Positions 1-9,065 of a stretch of DNA of 54,630 nt are shown piece by piece. Below the pieces are notes generated by a model that searched no databases, had not been told where the DNA came from, and saw only the letters and a list, made by a program, of their open reading frames with translations. Made by a program: the position numbers and the translations under genes. Source of the DNA: CANLBN01 sp050298695. GTDB lineage: Bacteria; Pseudomonadota; Gammaproteobacteria; Pseudomonadales; Cellvibrionaceae. The stretch covers positions 1 through 54,630 of the forward strand of contig JBNKUQ010000011.1 of assembly GCA_050298695.1 (NCBI GenBank), in the 5' to 3' direction. Numbering within the stretch: position 1 is the stretch's first letter; each line of letters opens with the position of its first letter.

Positions 1-1548
1 CATCATTAGTACTTCAGTAACAACAGCGATGCTGTTTAGTTCTTCTTCCATACTTTTATTATTGAGATGCTCGGATATTCCTACAATATAGCTGGGGTTT
101 AGTTCATTTGCCAAAGTGCCAGCAATCACATTTCCCAACTCTCCCAGCGCATCTTTCAAGTCGCTATTACTCAGAGATTCGATATCTTTCTCAAACATAG
201 CCTTTCCGAGCGCTTTTGTTAGACTTTCACTGGCACCCATTGCAACAAAAAACTCGTCACTGTGAATGGATGTTTTGACCCAATAGTTAAGAGATTGGGG
301 GCGAGAAATATTTTTTTTAGCCGCTAAGCGAAGTGGTGGCGTATCTAGAGTCATCCAAAAGTCTTGTAAAATACCGAATAAACGATTGTCTTCTACAATA
401 TGAAATAGTTTTGGCTCTTTTTCTTTGTCAACCGCGAAAATAGGTAAGGGCTTGTGGGTTGTTGTATCGCTTGCTTGTTTTTCAGCGGGTTCATCAGAAG
501 CAAATTCAGGGAAATACATTTCCAGTGTTTCAATTTCTTTACGTGCTCGTTCTAATGCCTCTTCCGTTTCTTTGGATTTTTCAAGTGCTTTATCCATTTC
601 AATGAGGTGAGATGAAATAAACTCTTTTTCTTTGATTGTGCGCGCTAGGGTAGCTTGTGTTTCTTCTAGCTGTCGCTCCAGTTTATAGACTTTTTGGCCG
701 CTACCAGGGGAGCTGCGCGCAGCTTGCAATTTAACCTCTAACTCTTCAATAAGGTTGCGTTGATGGTTTTCTAACCGGGTAATTCGTTCTAACTCGGTTG
801 TGATTTTATTGATTGTGGCGAGTTGTTCTTGTGTTGCTTGTGTGAGTTGCTTAATGTTGCGTTTTAATTTGTCGTTTTCACTGTTGGCTTTGCGTAAGCC
901 TTCGATTAGGAGTACAGATTGATCTTTATGTTTTTTAAGTGACTTTACACGGTCGCGTAGGCGTTTTTCTGTTTCCTCCAGTATTGCTATACGGCTATCC
1001 TTGCCTTTGCCATCGCGAAGTTTAGATTCGAGTTGTGCAATAACCCGTTGGCTAATAGTGAGGTCGTGTTGTAGTTTGTTGATGATGGATTCTGTTTTTT
1101 GGTGATGTGCTATCAGGTCATCACTAGATTCTTCCGAGTCACTATTTTGTAAGTTTTCTAGTCTCGCTTGTTGCTCAGTATGGAGCTCAGCGAGTATCGC
1201 TAGTTGTTCATCCTTTTCCCGTAAATCCTCACTCATATTGTTTAAGGCTTCGAGTAAATAGATGGAGTCTTCGTCGTCAAGTTCCTCACCTTCTTCCATT
1301 TCAAGTGTTTCTAGGGGGGAAGGGGTTTCAGTTGTTACTGTATTTTGGGCTTGAGGTGAGTGCTTTTTGGCCTCTTTGAGTTTTTTCCTTGCTTCTATTA
1401 GTGCTTGTTCCAATTCCTCTTTGTGGCTCGATAAACGTACAAATATAGCAACACAAACTACCCATGAAATAAGCAGTAGCATGCCTAAATTTGCCGCTAT
1501 TATCGTAATTAAAGATGTGCTCACAAGTGTGTTGGCCAGTTTATCCAT
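1..1548 (-). CDS. Membrane-anchored coiled-coil protein with C-terminal CheX-like domain (partial)
   Basis: I read this open frame directly; it starts at an ATG at 1548 and is still open at base 1, so at least 516 residues are present and the C terminus is missing. One hydrophobic segment lies at about residues 12-37. Acidic and charged sequence follows, then a very long heptad-like coiled coil (roughly 95-370, rich in E, K, Q and L). The last about 150 residues form a compact domain containing DALGELGNVIAG, which fits the D-x3-E-x2-N part of the active-site signature of CheC/CheX aspartyl-phosphate phosphatases; the proline expected further on is not obvious. Inference: an inner-membrane scaffold carrying a CheX-like phosphatase or docking domain that might act on a response regulator. 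It is divergent from pyrG, and no chemotaxis gene is nearby. It is not a family I can name. Confidence 0.75.
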   Translation of the reverse strand, partial: MDKLANTLVSTSLITIIAANLGMLLLISWVVCVAIFVRLSSHKEELEQALIEARKKLKEAKKHSPQAQNTVTTETPSPLETLEMEEGEELDDEDSIYLLEALNNMSEDLREKDEQLAILAELHTEQQARLENLQNSDSEESSDDLIAHHQKTESIINKLQHDLTISQRVIAQLESKLRDGKGKDSRIAILEETEKRLRDRVKSLKKHKDQSVLLIEGLRKANSENDKLKRNIKQLTQATQEQLATINKITTELERITRLENHQRNLIEELEVKLQAARSSPGSGQKVYKLERQLEETQATLARTIKEKEFISSHLIEMDKALEKSKETEEALERARKEIETLEMYFPEFASDEPAEKQASDTTTHKPLPIFAVDKEKEPKLFHIVEDNRLFGILQDFWMTLDTPPLRLAAKKNISRPQSLNYWVKTSIHSDEFFVAMGASESLTKALGKAMFEKDIESLSNSDLKDALGELGNVIAGTLANELNPSYIVGISEHLNNKSMEEELNSIAVVTEVLMM

Positions 1549-1958
1549 CAATGATTCTTTAAATGTAGGTTAAGTTATTGTTTTTAACAACTTTTGTGGG
1601 TTTTGACTTGAATGAATAGTAACGCTGTCAATGTGAAATTGATTGAGGATAAGGGCTGTTTCTGGTAGGCTGGCGTCCCATCTTGAGTTGCTGTGTGAAG
1701 GCAGGCTAATTTGGCTCGTAAAAGCTTTTTGCCAATCCTTTCGACTCCCTTTCTCTTGGTAATTATTTAGGCCGTATTTAATTATCCTTGGATTCTCCAA
1801 GGGACGGTTTATTCCGTTCAGAAGGGGTAGAACAGCAATTCTTCATAAATGATTAACCTTTTGTAAACTTAGCACTAAAAAATGCCAGATTACCATTCGT
1901 GGCCTTATCGGTTTTATTTGGTGTGCTGATTGAATTTTTAAGAATTGTTAAGGTGAGC
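1549..1958. other. Divergent intergenic region upstream of pyrG
   Basis: This 410-base gap separates the coiled-coil gene (-) from pyrG (+) and should hold both promoters. A 76-codon minus-strand frame (1570-1800) lies inside it; it matches nothing I recognise and has no convincing ribosome site. I could not place promoter boxes with confidence. tilS, often found upstream of pyrG in related bacteria, is not here. Confidence 0.4.
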
Positions 1959-3584
1959 ATGACTCGATATATATTTGTAACCGGTGGTGTAGTTTCCTCT
2001 TTAGGTAAGGGGATTGCCTCCGCTTCCCTTGCCGCAGTACTAGAAGCTCGGGGGCTCAAGGTTACAATCCTTAAGTTAGACCCCTATATTAACGTTGATC
2101 CCGGGACCATGAGCCCCTTTCAGCATGGTGAGGTGTTTGTTACGGAGGATGGAGCAGAAACGGACCTCGATCTAGGGCATTATGAGCGCTTTATCCGAAC
2201 CAAGGTATCCAAGCGCAATAATTTTACAACGGGTCGTGTCTACGAAACGGTGTTGCGCAAAGAGCGCCGTGGCGATTATCTTGGAGGGACTGTACAAGTA
2301 ATCCCGCATATTACCGATGAGATTAAACGCCGTGTTAAAGCCGGAGGTGATGGCTACGATATTGCCTTAGTAGAAATTGGCGGTACAGTTGGTGATATTG
2401 AGTCTCAGCCGTTTTTGGAGGCAGTGAGGCAGTTGCGTGTTGAATTAGGCCCGCGTTTTACTCAACTTATCCATCTGACCCTGGTGCCTTACATCGCCAC
2501 TGCAGGTGAAACCAAAACCAAGCCTACACAACATTCAGTTAAAGAGCTGCGTTCTATTGGTCTCCAACCTGATATTTTATTGTGTCGTTCCGAGCAAATT
2601 ATCGATGATGACTCGCGCCGTAAAATTGCTTTGTTTACGAATGTTGAGCAACGGGCAGTGGTTCCGCTAGCCGATGCCAAGACCATTTATTCCATTCCTC
2701 GCTTTTTGATGGAGCACAATCTCGATACGATTGTTCTCGATAATCTGGGTATTGAAGCTCAGCCAGCGGATCTAAGTGAATGGGATAAGGTGGTTGATGG
2801 CAAACTCAACCCTGAGCATGAAGTCACTATTGCGATGGTGGGTAAGTATGTCGATCTCTTAGATGCTTACAAATCACTTAATGAGGCGCTTAGCCATGCA
2901 GGTATTCAGTTGCGTACCAAGGTGAATATTCGTCATATTAATGCTGAAGATATTGAAGAGCAGGGCTTGGAGTGCCTACATGCAGTGGACGCTATTTTAG
3001 TCCCAGGTGGTTTTGGTAATCGCGGTCTAGAAGGTAAGCTAATGACGGTGCGCTATGCCCGTGAAAATAAAGTGCCTTATTTGGGTATTTGTCTGGGCAT
3101 GCAATCCGCAGTCATTGAATATGCGCGTAATGTTGCGGGCCTTGATGGAGCTAATAGTACCGAATTTGATGCTAAAACGCCTCATCCTGTTATTGCATTG
3201 ATTACTGAGTGGGTCAATGCAGAGGGTGAAGTAGAGCAGCGCGATGCCAGCTCTGATTTGGGTGGCACCATGCGTTTAGGGGCACAGGAGTGTCATTTGG
3301 TCAGTGATACTAAAGTGACTGAGATCTATGGTTCTCAATCTATCATTGAGCGTCACCGCCACCGTTATGAATTTAATAACAATTATTTGCAAGCACTACG
3401 TGATGCTGGGTTGACCATTAGTGGTTGGTCTTCCGATGACTCTTTGGTTGAGGTGGTGGAAATCGAAGATCATCCTTGGTTTGTCGCCTGTCAATTTCAC
3501 CCAGAATTCACCTCGAATCCTCGTGATGGCCACCCGCTGTTTACTAGCTTTGTCGAGGCCGCACTCACATACAATCGTGCTTAA
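1959..3584 (+). CDS. pyrG: CTP synthase
   Basis: CTP synthase makes CTP from UTP, ATP and glutamine, the last step of de novo pyrimidine nucleotide synthesis, in the cytoplasm. The N-terminal synthetase domain begins RYIFVTGGVVSSLGKG, the family hallmark with the ATP-binding loop. The C-terminal class I glutamine amidotransferase domain shows PGGFGNRG, the nucleophile motif LGICLGMQ and the closing FHPEF with catalytic His and Glu. The frame is open back to 1899, but ATG 1959 fits the family start, has AAGG five bases upstream and gives 541 residues, close to the 545 of E. coli. It is followed after 5 bases by kdsA, so the two are likely cotranscribed. Confidence 0.98.
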   Translation: MTRYIFVTGGVVSSLGKGIASASLAAVLEARGLKVTILKLDPYINVDPGTMSPFQHGEVFVTEDGAETDLDLGHYERFIRTKVSKRNNFTTGRVYETVLRKERRGDYLGGTVQVIPHITDEIKRRVKAGGDGYDIALVEIGGTVGDIESQPFLEAVRQLRVELGPRFTQLIHLTLVPYIATAGETKTKPTQHSVKELRSIGLQPDILLCRSEQIIDDDSRRKIALFTNVEQRAVVPLADAKTIYSIPRFLMEHNLDTIVLDNLGIEAQPADLSEWDKVVDGKLNPEHEVTIAMVGKYVDLLDAYKSLNEALSHAGIQLRTKVNIRHINAEDIEEQGLECLHAVDAILVPGGFGNRGLEGKLMTVRYARENKVPYLGICLGMQSAVIEYARNVAGLDGANSTEFDAKTPHPVIALITEWVNAEGEVEQRDASSDLGGTMRLGAQECHLVSDTKVTEIYGSQSIIERHRHRYEFNNNYLQALRDAGLTISGWSSDDSLVEVVEIEDHPWFVACQFHPEFTSNPRDGHPLFTSFVEAALTYNRA

Positions 3585-3589
3585 TAATT

Positions 3590-4438
3590 ATGAATAAAGT
3601 CATTTCTATTGCTGATCTCAGTATCGCTAATAATCAGCCCTTTGTTTTATTAGGGGGAATGAATGTACTCGAATCTCGTGATTTAGCTATGCAAGTGGCA
3701 GAATCCTATATTGAGGTAACACAGGCCTTGGGTATTCCCTATGTTTTCAAAGCCTCTTTTGATAAAGCCAACCGTTCTTCGATACATTCTTATCGGGGCC
3801 CAGGTTTAGATGAAGGCTTAAAAATTTTTGATGAGATAAAATCCACGTTTAATGTTCCCGTTATCACTGATGTTCATGAAGTTCACCAAGCGCAACCCAT
3901 AGCAGAAGTCTGCGATATCATACAGTTGCCCGCTTTCTTAGCGCGCCAAACTGACCTGGTTGAAGCCATGGCTAAAACAGGTGCAGTCATTAATATTAAA
4001 AAGCCGCAGTTTCTCAGTCCACCCCAGATGAAAAATATTGTTGAGAAATTCAATGAATGTGGCAACGATAAGGTCATGCTATGCGAGCGTGGTAGTTGTT
4101 TTGGTTACGATAATTTAGTGGTCGATATGTTGGGTTTCCGCACCATGAAAGAGGTGAGTGGAGGCGCTCCTGTTATTTTTGATGTTACCCACGCTTTACA
4201 GTGTCGCGATCCGATGGGAGCGGCATCCGGTGGACGTCGTCACCAAGTCGCAGAACTAGGGCGTGCCGGAATGGCGATAGGCCTTGCCGGTTTATTTTTA
4301 GAGGCGCACCCAGATCCTGCCAATGCGAAATGTGATGGGCCTAGTGCGCTACCTTTGTCAGTATTAAAGGATTTTTTATCACAAATAAAAGCGGTGGATG
4401 ATGTTATTAAATCATTGCCGGAATTAAAAATTAATTAG
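3590..4438 (+). CDS. kdsA: 3-deoxy-8-phosphooctulonate synthase (KDO-8-P synthase)
   Basis: This enzyme condenses phosphoenolpyruvate with arabinose 5-phosphate to KDO 8-phosphate, the precursor of the inner-core sugar of lipopolysaccharide. The protein has 282 residues, the usual family length. Family motifs run in order: FVLLGGMNVLES, KASFDKANRSS, GPGLDEGL, VITDVHE, QLPAFLARQTDLV, KKPQFLSP, LCERGSCFGYDNLV and FDVTHALQ. It lies 5 bases after pyrG and before eno, the order standard in gammaproteobacteria. Its presence shows an LPS-bearing outer membrane. Confidence 0.98.
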   Translation: MNKVISIADLSIANNQPFVLLGGMNVLESRDLAMQVAESYIEVTQALGIPYVFKASFDKANRSSIHSYRGPGLDEGLKIFDEIKSTFNVPVITDVHEVHQAQPIAEVCDIIQLPAFLARQTDLVEAMAKTGAVINIKKPQFLSPPQMKNIVEKFNECGNDKVMLCERGSCFGYDNLVVDMLGFRTMKEVSGGAPVIFDVTHALQCRDPMGAASGGRRHQVAELGRAGMAIGLAGLFLEAHPDPANAKCDGPSALPLSVLKDFLSQIKAVDDVIKSLPELKIN

Positions 4439-4499
4439 CCAACAGCATACAGCGCAGTTAATAGGGAGTACTTTATCTTGTCACTGTAAACTGTTGGCT
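4437..4499. repeat. Imperfect 16-bp inverted repeat between kdsA and eno
   Basis: AGCCAACAGCATACAG (4437-4452) is matched by the reverse complement of CTGTAAACTGTTGGCT (4484-4499), 14 of 16 positions, around a 31-base spacer. The left arm starts within the kdsA stop codon. No T-run follows, so it does not look like a simple terminator. It may be a small palindromic repeat or an RNA-processing hairpin between two cotranscribed genes. Confidence 0.5.
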
Positions 4500-4535
4500 G
4501 TGAACTGTAATCTTTATAATTAACGGAGAAAACCT

Positions 4536-5825
4536 GTGAGCAAGATTGTTGATGTTAAAGCCCTTGAGGTATTGGACTCTCGTGGCAACCCTACCGTATC
4601 AGCGGAAGTATTTTTAGAGTGTGGTGCCATTGGTTCTGCTTGTGCCCCTTCTGGTGCCTCAACGGGTTCGCGAGAAGCATTGGAATTGCGCGATGGGGAT
4701 CTTAGCCGTTATTTAGGTAAAGGGGTATTAAAAGCCGTAAATAATATCAACACAACGATTAAAGCACTGTTATGTGGGATGGATGCCACTGATCAACGCG
4801 CGATTGATGGTGCGATGATTGATGCAGATGGCACTGAGAATAAATCGCTCTTGGGTGCGAATGCGATCTTAGCCGTTTCTTTGGCAACCGCTAAGGCCGC
4901 AGCGGCATCAAAAAATATTCCGCTTTACCAACATATTGCTGATGTTAATGGAACACCCGGTCAATACAGTATGCCGGTACCCATGATGAACATTTTAAAT
5001 GGTGGTGAACACGCGGATAATAACGTCGATATTCAAGAGTTTATGGTACAGCCCATTGCGGCAAAAACCTTTGCCGAAGCCTTGCAAGTGGGCGCGGAAA
5101 TTTTCCATGCCTTGAAAAAAGTATTATCGGCTAAGGGCCTTAGTACGGCTGTGGGAGATGAGGGTGGCTTTGCACCAAACTTAGCTTCTAATGCGGATGC
5201 GGTGGCGGTGATTAAAGAGGCCATTGAGCAAGCGGGTTACGCATTGGGTAGTGATGTCACCCTGGCATTAGACTGTGCCTCTTCTGAATTCTATGAAGAT
5301 GGTCAATATAACTTAAAAGGTGAAGGTAAAGTTTTCAGTTCAGAAGGCTTTAGCGACTACTTAGCGGAGCTTTGTGAGCAGTATCCCATTATTTCTATCG
5401 AGGATGGTCAAGACGAGTCTGACTGGGATGGGTGGAAATATCAAACCGAAAAACTGGGCGATAAAGTCCAATTGGTCGGTGATGACTTGTTTGTCACTAA
5501 TACTAAAATCTTAAAAGAAGGTATCGATAAAAATATTGCCAATTCTATTTTGATTAAGTTCAATCAAATTGGCTCCTTATCTGAAACATTAGACGCGATT
5601 AAAATGGCAAAAGATGCGGGTTATACGGCTGTTATTTCTCATCGCTCAGGTGAAACAGAAGATACAACCATTGCGGACTTAGCGGTGGCTACGGCAGCGG
5701 GGCAAATTAAAACGGGTTCGCTATGTCGTTCTGACCGCGTGGCTAAATATAATCGTTTGCTTTATATTGAAGCTGAGTTGGGTTCAAAAGCGCCCTATAA
5801 AGGACGTGCCGAATTTAAAGCATAA
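4536..5825 (+). CDS. eno: Phosphopyruvate hydratase (enolase)
   Basis: Enolase converts 2-phosphoglycerate to phosphoenolpyruvate in glycolysis and, in many gammaproteobacteria, is also a component of the RNA degradosome. The 429-residue protein starts with GTG at 4536, preceded by CGGAG seven bases upstream, and opens KIVDVKALEVLDSRGNPTV, the family N terminus. Also visible are the substrate loop SGASTGSREA, NILNGGEHADNN, the metal-site region VGDEGGFAPN, SIEDGQDESDW, and the catalytic lysine region LIKFNQIGSL followed by SHRSGETED. The product supplies the phosphoenolpyruvate used by KdsA. Confidence 0.98.
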   Translation: MSKIVDVKALEVLDSRGNPTVSAEVFLECGAIGSACAPSGASTGSREALELRDGDLSRYLGKGVLKAVNNINTTIKALLCGMDATDQRAIDGAMIDADGTENKSLLGANAILAVSLATAKAAAASKNIPLYQHIADVNGTPGQYSMPVPMMNILNGGEHADNNVDIQEFMVQPIAAKTFAEALQVGAEIFHALKKVLSAKGLSTAVGDEGGFAPNLASNADAVAVIKEAIEQAGYALGSDVTLALDCASSEFYEDGQYNLKGEGKVFSSEGFSDYLAELCEQYPIISIEDGQDESDWDGWKYQTEKLGDKVQLVGDDLFVTNTKILKEGIDKNIANSILIKFNQIGSLSETLDAIKMAKDAGYTAVISHRSGETEDTTIADLAVATAAGQIKTGSLCRSDRVAKYNRLLYIEAELGSKAPYKGRAEFKA

Positions 5826-5873
5826 AGACTTGTAATGCTCAGTTGTGTAAACTGTTTAGCGGTTCTGTAGTAA

Positions 5874-5904
5874 AAATAAGGTGCATTTATGCGCCTTATT
5901 TTTT
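5874..5904 (+). terminator. Rho-independent terminator after eno
   Basis: AAATAAGGTGC, loop ATTTAT, GCGCCTTATTT form an 11-bp stem with one G-T pair, running into a T-rich tract (TTTTTT). It lies about 50 bases after the eno stop and should end the pyrG-kdsA-eno transcript. Confidence 0.8.
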
Positions 5905-5939
5905 ATTCGATATGAGCCACACTAAAAAGAATATGGTTG

Positions 5940-6013
5940 TCATACTCGCGCAGGCGAGAATCCAGACTCAAAGTAACCTCGATTACACTGGATACCCGCC
6001 TGAGCGAGTATGA
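5940..6013. repeat. REP-like palindromic element between eno and ftsB
   Basis: The 26-base left arm (5940-5965, begins TCATACTCGCGCAGGCGAGA) and the right arm (5988-6013, ends GCGAGTATGA) are imperfect inverted copies around a 22-base spacer. The arms contain the CGCGCAGGCG...ATCCAG motif typical of a dispersed extragenic palindrome. A closer-to-consensus relative of the same family lies at 46902-46977. Confidence 0.75.
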
Positions 6014-6091
6014 TGAAGTGCTTTTTTCAGAATATAGAAATTATCTTTAAGTACATCGGTAGTGAACATATTAATTTTTTGTAGGTAATAA

Positions 6092-6400
6092 ATGAAGCTA
6101 AAGTTATTAATTGGCGTTTTGGCGCTTTTATTACTCGGCTTGCAATATCGTCTTTGGATCGGTGAAGGCAGTTTTGCGCACCGCGTGGAACTACAGAAAA
6201 AAATTCAACAACAACAGGCTGAAAACGAAAGTTTACGCGAGCGTAATCGGATCCTTGCATTGGAAGTTGAGGCCTTAAAAAATGGCTTAGATGCTGTTGA
6301 AGAGCGTGCGCGTGAGCAAATGGGCATGGTGAAAGAAGGCGAAACATTTTTTATGATTGTCGAGCCTGAAGAACAAAAACAATCATCAAGACAAAAGTAA
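6092..6400 (+). CDS. ftsB: Cell division protein FtsB
   Basis: FtsB is a bitopic inner-membrane protein of the divisome; with FtsL and FtsQ it controls activation of septal peptidoglycan synthesis. The 102-residue product has a short cytoplasmic start, a membrane segment at about residues 4-21 (LLIGVLALLLLGLQYRLW) and a periplasmic leucine-zipper-like coiled coil (about 30-70), followed by the conserved EERAREQMGMVKEGETFF stretch. The C-terminal tail is polar and variable. Its place just before ispD is the usual gammaproteobacterial order. Confidence 0.95.
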   Translation: MKLKLLIGVLALLLLGLQYRLWIGEGSFAHRVELQKKIQQQQAENESLRERNRILALEVEALKNGLDAVEERAREQMGMVKEGETFFMIVEPEEQKQSSRQK

Positions 6401-6419
6401 TTTCACTTGCTAAATTTTT

Positions 6420-7163
6420 ATGAAACCAGATACCAATAACATATGGGTTGTTGTTCCGGCAGCGGGTAGCGGTAAGCGTATGCTACAAGGGCTAAATCAG
6501 AAATCCACTGTTTTGTCAGCAGAAAAGCGTTTACCCAAACAATACTTATCCGTTTTAGGTAAGCCTATTATTGCGCATACCTTGGAGCGTTTATTGCAAA
6601 TTCAGTCACTCTCTGCAGTCGTGGTTGCCCTCGCTCAAGATGATATTTATTTTGATTCCCTATCGATAGCCTCTAAAGTATTAACGGTAGAGGGAGGACA
6701 GGAGCGCTGTGATTCAGTGTTGTCCGCACTGCACTATTTGCGAGATAAGGCTAAGCCCTCAGATTGGGTATTGGTCCATGATGCTGCACGTTGCTGTGTT
6801 CGCGTTGATGTGATTGATGCCATGTTAAACGCGTTGGCAGATCACCCTGTGGGAGGTATTTTGGCGGTTCCGGCTAGCGATACCTTGAAACAGGTAGATC
6901 AGTACGGCGATATTCAACAAACTCTCAATCGCGAATATATATGGCAGGCGCAAACACCGCAGGTTTTTCGCTACGATCTACTTTTGCAAGCATTAGAGCA
7001 GTCACTAAAAAATGAGTATTTGGTAACGGATGAAGCCTCTGCTATTGAGCAGGCGGGTTATCAAGCAAAAGTCATTTTGGGACATTATGACAATATTAAA
7101 GTGACTCATTCTCAGGACTTGCTTCATGCAGAAGTTATTTTGCAGCAGCAAGTTTTTGAGTAA
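6420..7163 (+). CDS. ispD: 2-C-methyl-D-erythritol 4-phosphate cytidylyltransferase
   Basis: IspD transfers CMP from CTP to 2-C-methylerythritol 4-phosphate in the non-mevalonate isoprenoid pathway. The 247-residue protein has the nucleotide-binding start VVVPAAGSGKRM and the later KQYLSVLGKPIIAHTLE, which are separated by an insertion of about a dozen residues (around 22-38) relative to the E. coli enzyme. Also visible are GGQERCDSV, LVHDAARCCV (usually ...ARPCV), AVPASDTLKQ and the WQAQTPQVF substrate loop. It is 25 bases upstream of ispF, so the two pathway steps are probably cotranscribed. Confidence 0.96.
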   Translation: MKPDTNNIWVVVPAAGSGKRMLQGLNQKSTVLSAEKRLPKQYLSVLGKPIIAHTLERLLQIQSLSAVVVALAQDDIYFDSLSIASKVLTVEGGQERCDSVLSALHYLRDKAKPSDWVLVHDAARCCVRVDVIDAMLNALADHPVGGILAVPASDTLKQVDQYGDIQQTLNREYIWQAQTPQVFRYDLLLQALEQSLKNEYLVTDEASAIEQAGYQAKVILGHYDNIKVTHSQDLLHAEVILQQQVFE

Positions 7164-7188
7164 ACAATAAATCACTAGGAATTTTTTG

Positions 7189-7680
7189 ATGACAATGAGA
7201 ATTGGTCACGGTTTTGATGTTCATGCCTTTGATGACGGTCAGCAGGGTATTGATAAGGTGGTATTGGGGGGAGTCATGATCCCCAGTGACAGAGGTTTAA
7301 TCGCTCACTCTGATGGTGATGTGCTTTTACATGCTTTGTGTGACGCTTTATTAGGGGCAGTTGCTCTAGGTGATATTGGCCGCCATTTTCCCGATACGGA
7401 TGCAGCTTATAAAAATGCAGATAGTCGAGCCTTGCTGCGAATGGTTTATGCCAAGGTAAACGCTGAAGGTTACCAACTCGTTAATGCAGATATGACGATC
7501 ATTGCACAAGTGCCTAAAATGGCTCCTTACATTGACGCGATGAGAAGGCATATTGCTAGTGATCTTAATAGCGAGGTAGGGACGATTAATGTTAAAGCGA
7601 CAACAACGGAAAAGTTAGGCTTTACTGGTCGCAAAGAAGGTATTGCTGCCCATGCAGTGGTGCTATTGGAGTCTATTTAA
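7189..7680 (+). CDS. ispF: 2-C-methyl-D-erythritol 2,4-cyclodiphosphate synthase
   Basis: IspF cyclises CDP-methylerythritol 2-phosphate, releasing CMP, in the non-mevalonate isoprenoid pathway. It opens MRIGHGFDVHAF with the zinc-binding Asp and His of DVH. It also shows AHSDGDVLLHALCDALLGA, DIGRHFPDTD and, near the end, KATTTEKLGFTGRKEGIA. ATG 7189 with TAGGA upstream is preferred; TTG 7186 and ATG 7195 are alternatives. The last four bases overlap the 3' end of the convergent PBP4-type gene. truD, which normally follows ispF, is absent. Confidence 0.97.
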   Translation: MTMRIGHGFDVHAFDDGQQGIDKVVLGGVMIPSDRGLIAHSDGDVLLHALCDALLGAVALGDIGRHFPDTDAAYKNADSRALLRMVYAKVNAEGYQLVNADMTIIAQVPKMAPYIDAMRRHIASDLNSEVGTINVKATTTEKLGFTGRKEGIAAHAVVLLESI

Positions 7681-8888
7681 TCTCGTATTTTTCCTTGATC
7701 AATTGCTTTAACTAATTGCCGCATTAATTGTTCGCGATAGCCATAAGGTACCGAGCGATTAAACATAAACACAAAGCGATAAGAGGCGTCGGGAAAATCG
7801 ATGTAACCCGCTAAGGTGCGAACTCCATCTAAGGTGCCGGATTTTGCTCTCAGTTTTACATTGGTAATAGGGCTTTTATATTGCTCAAATAAATTTTTGT
7901 GATTTTCAAGCTGTGCCAATAGTTGATCAATTTGTTGACTGGAAAGTCGATTTTCTCTAAATAAGCCAGCGCCGTCTCCTAACTTATGCCCGCTCCAGCC
8001 CAAATTCTCTGCTAGTGTTTTATTCACGATAGCTGTCGCCGATGCAAAGTCCAGAGGAGGTGTTTCATCAAACTGTAAAAATAGTTGGTTGGCCATAAAG
8101 TTATTGGAAAATTCTAAGGTTCCTCGCAATATATCTTTCAGCGTCTTTTCGCTTTTGTGTTGGTAAAGCAAGTTTGCTGTTTTATCCAGTTTTTGATCAA
8201 TGATTATGGGCTGTGTGGATAAGTTGAGCTGTATCGCTAACAATTCGGCAAAGTTTATTTGTGAAAATTTTCGATTAACTAAATTAATTCGTTCAGTTTT
8301 TCCAGCTTTGGGGTGTTTTAATTGTTTGGCTACTGTTATCGCAGTATTAGTTAAGCGAGTTTGTGCTTCTGCGCTATAGTATTTGCCATTATTGTTTGTG
8401 AGTTTTGCGGTGTTAAAATTAATAGCAGTTGCTGAGAGCGGTGCATTATAAGGATCTGCCGCCATTGAGCGACCTGGGACAAGTTCTAACGCGAGATGAC
8501 TATCATCAACGCCAATGCGCTTTACCCAATGTAAATCATGCTTGTTTAATTCTTGCTGTAGTTTAGGTAATTCTTCTGAAGTTAGGAAAGGATCTCCATA
8601 ACCTTTGATGAGTAACATATCACCTTGTCGGTAAAACTCGGTTTTGAAGCGGTGATCTAGCCCCCAACGGTTGATCGCAAGGTAAACAGTGGCTAGCTTC
8701 GTTAAAGATGCCGGAATCATTGCTGTATCACTATTTTGTGAATAGATAGGATGATGGTCTTTAACTAAATAAATAGCATCTTGAGAGCCTACGCCTTTGC
8801 TAGTAAAAAATTCACTGATATCTGCCATTGCCATACGGGGTGAGCATATGAATATTGTTAAAAGTAAAAGGGTATTGAAGACTTTCAT
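7677..8888 (-). CDS. dacB: D-alanyl-D-alanine carboxypeptidase/endopeptidase, PBP4 type (peptidase S13)
   Basis: S13 enzymes trim or cut peptidoglycan peptide cross-links in the periplasm. The product has 403 residues with a signal peptide (about 1-22, ending AMA). The three active-site motifs of serine penicillin-recognising enzymes are visible: SxxK in PASLTKLATVYLA (around residue 62), SxN in LEFSNNFMANQLF and KSG in AKSGTLDGVRTLAGY. At about 400 residues it is shorter than E. coli PBP4 (477), mainly because the inserted domain between SxxK and SxN is small. It is convergent with ispF and overlaps it by four bases. The symbol is by family resemblance. Confidence 0.85.
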   Translation of the reverse strand: MKVFNTLLLLTIFICSPRMAMADISEFFTSKGVGSQDAIYLVKDHHPIYSQNSDTAMIPASLTKLATVYLAINRWGLDHRFKTEFYRQGDMLLIKGYGDPFLTSEELPKLQQELNKHDLHWVKRIGVDDSHLALELVPGRSMAADPYNAPLSATAINFNTAKLTNNNGKYYSAEAQTRLTNTAITVAKQLKHPKAGKTERINLVNRKFSQINFAELLAIQLNLSTQPIIIDQKLDKTANLLYQHKSEKTLKDILRGTLEFSNNFMANQLFLQFDETPPLDFASATAIVNKTLAENLGWSGHKLGDGAGLFRENRLSSQQIDQLLAQLENHKNLFEQYKSPITNVKLRAKSGTLDGVRTLAGYIDFPDASYRFVFMFNRSVPYGYREQLMRQLVKAIDQGKIRD

Positions 8889-9065
8889 GGAAGATATACG
8901 TTTAATCTGCGAGGTTTTATCGATAGGGGCAAATATCTATCAAGGTGATAGTCTATGCTCTAATTTTCCCACGGAATAGTACACCATGATTCACCTTCCG
9001 GCCACTCTTCGAAAGGTAAGAGGGGGATTTTTCAAGTAGATTGGTAAGACATTGCGCTTCTTGAC

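Noticed and set aside
1570..1800. A 76-codon minus-strand frame upstream of pyrG
   Set aside because: No recognisable homology, no good ribosome site, and it lies in the region expected to hold two divergent promoters. Kept only as a remark.
5874..6013. CRISPR-like repeats among the palindromic elements
   Set aside because: No array of evenly spaced direct repeats with unique spacers occurs; all repeats are inverted and isolated.
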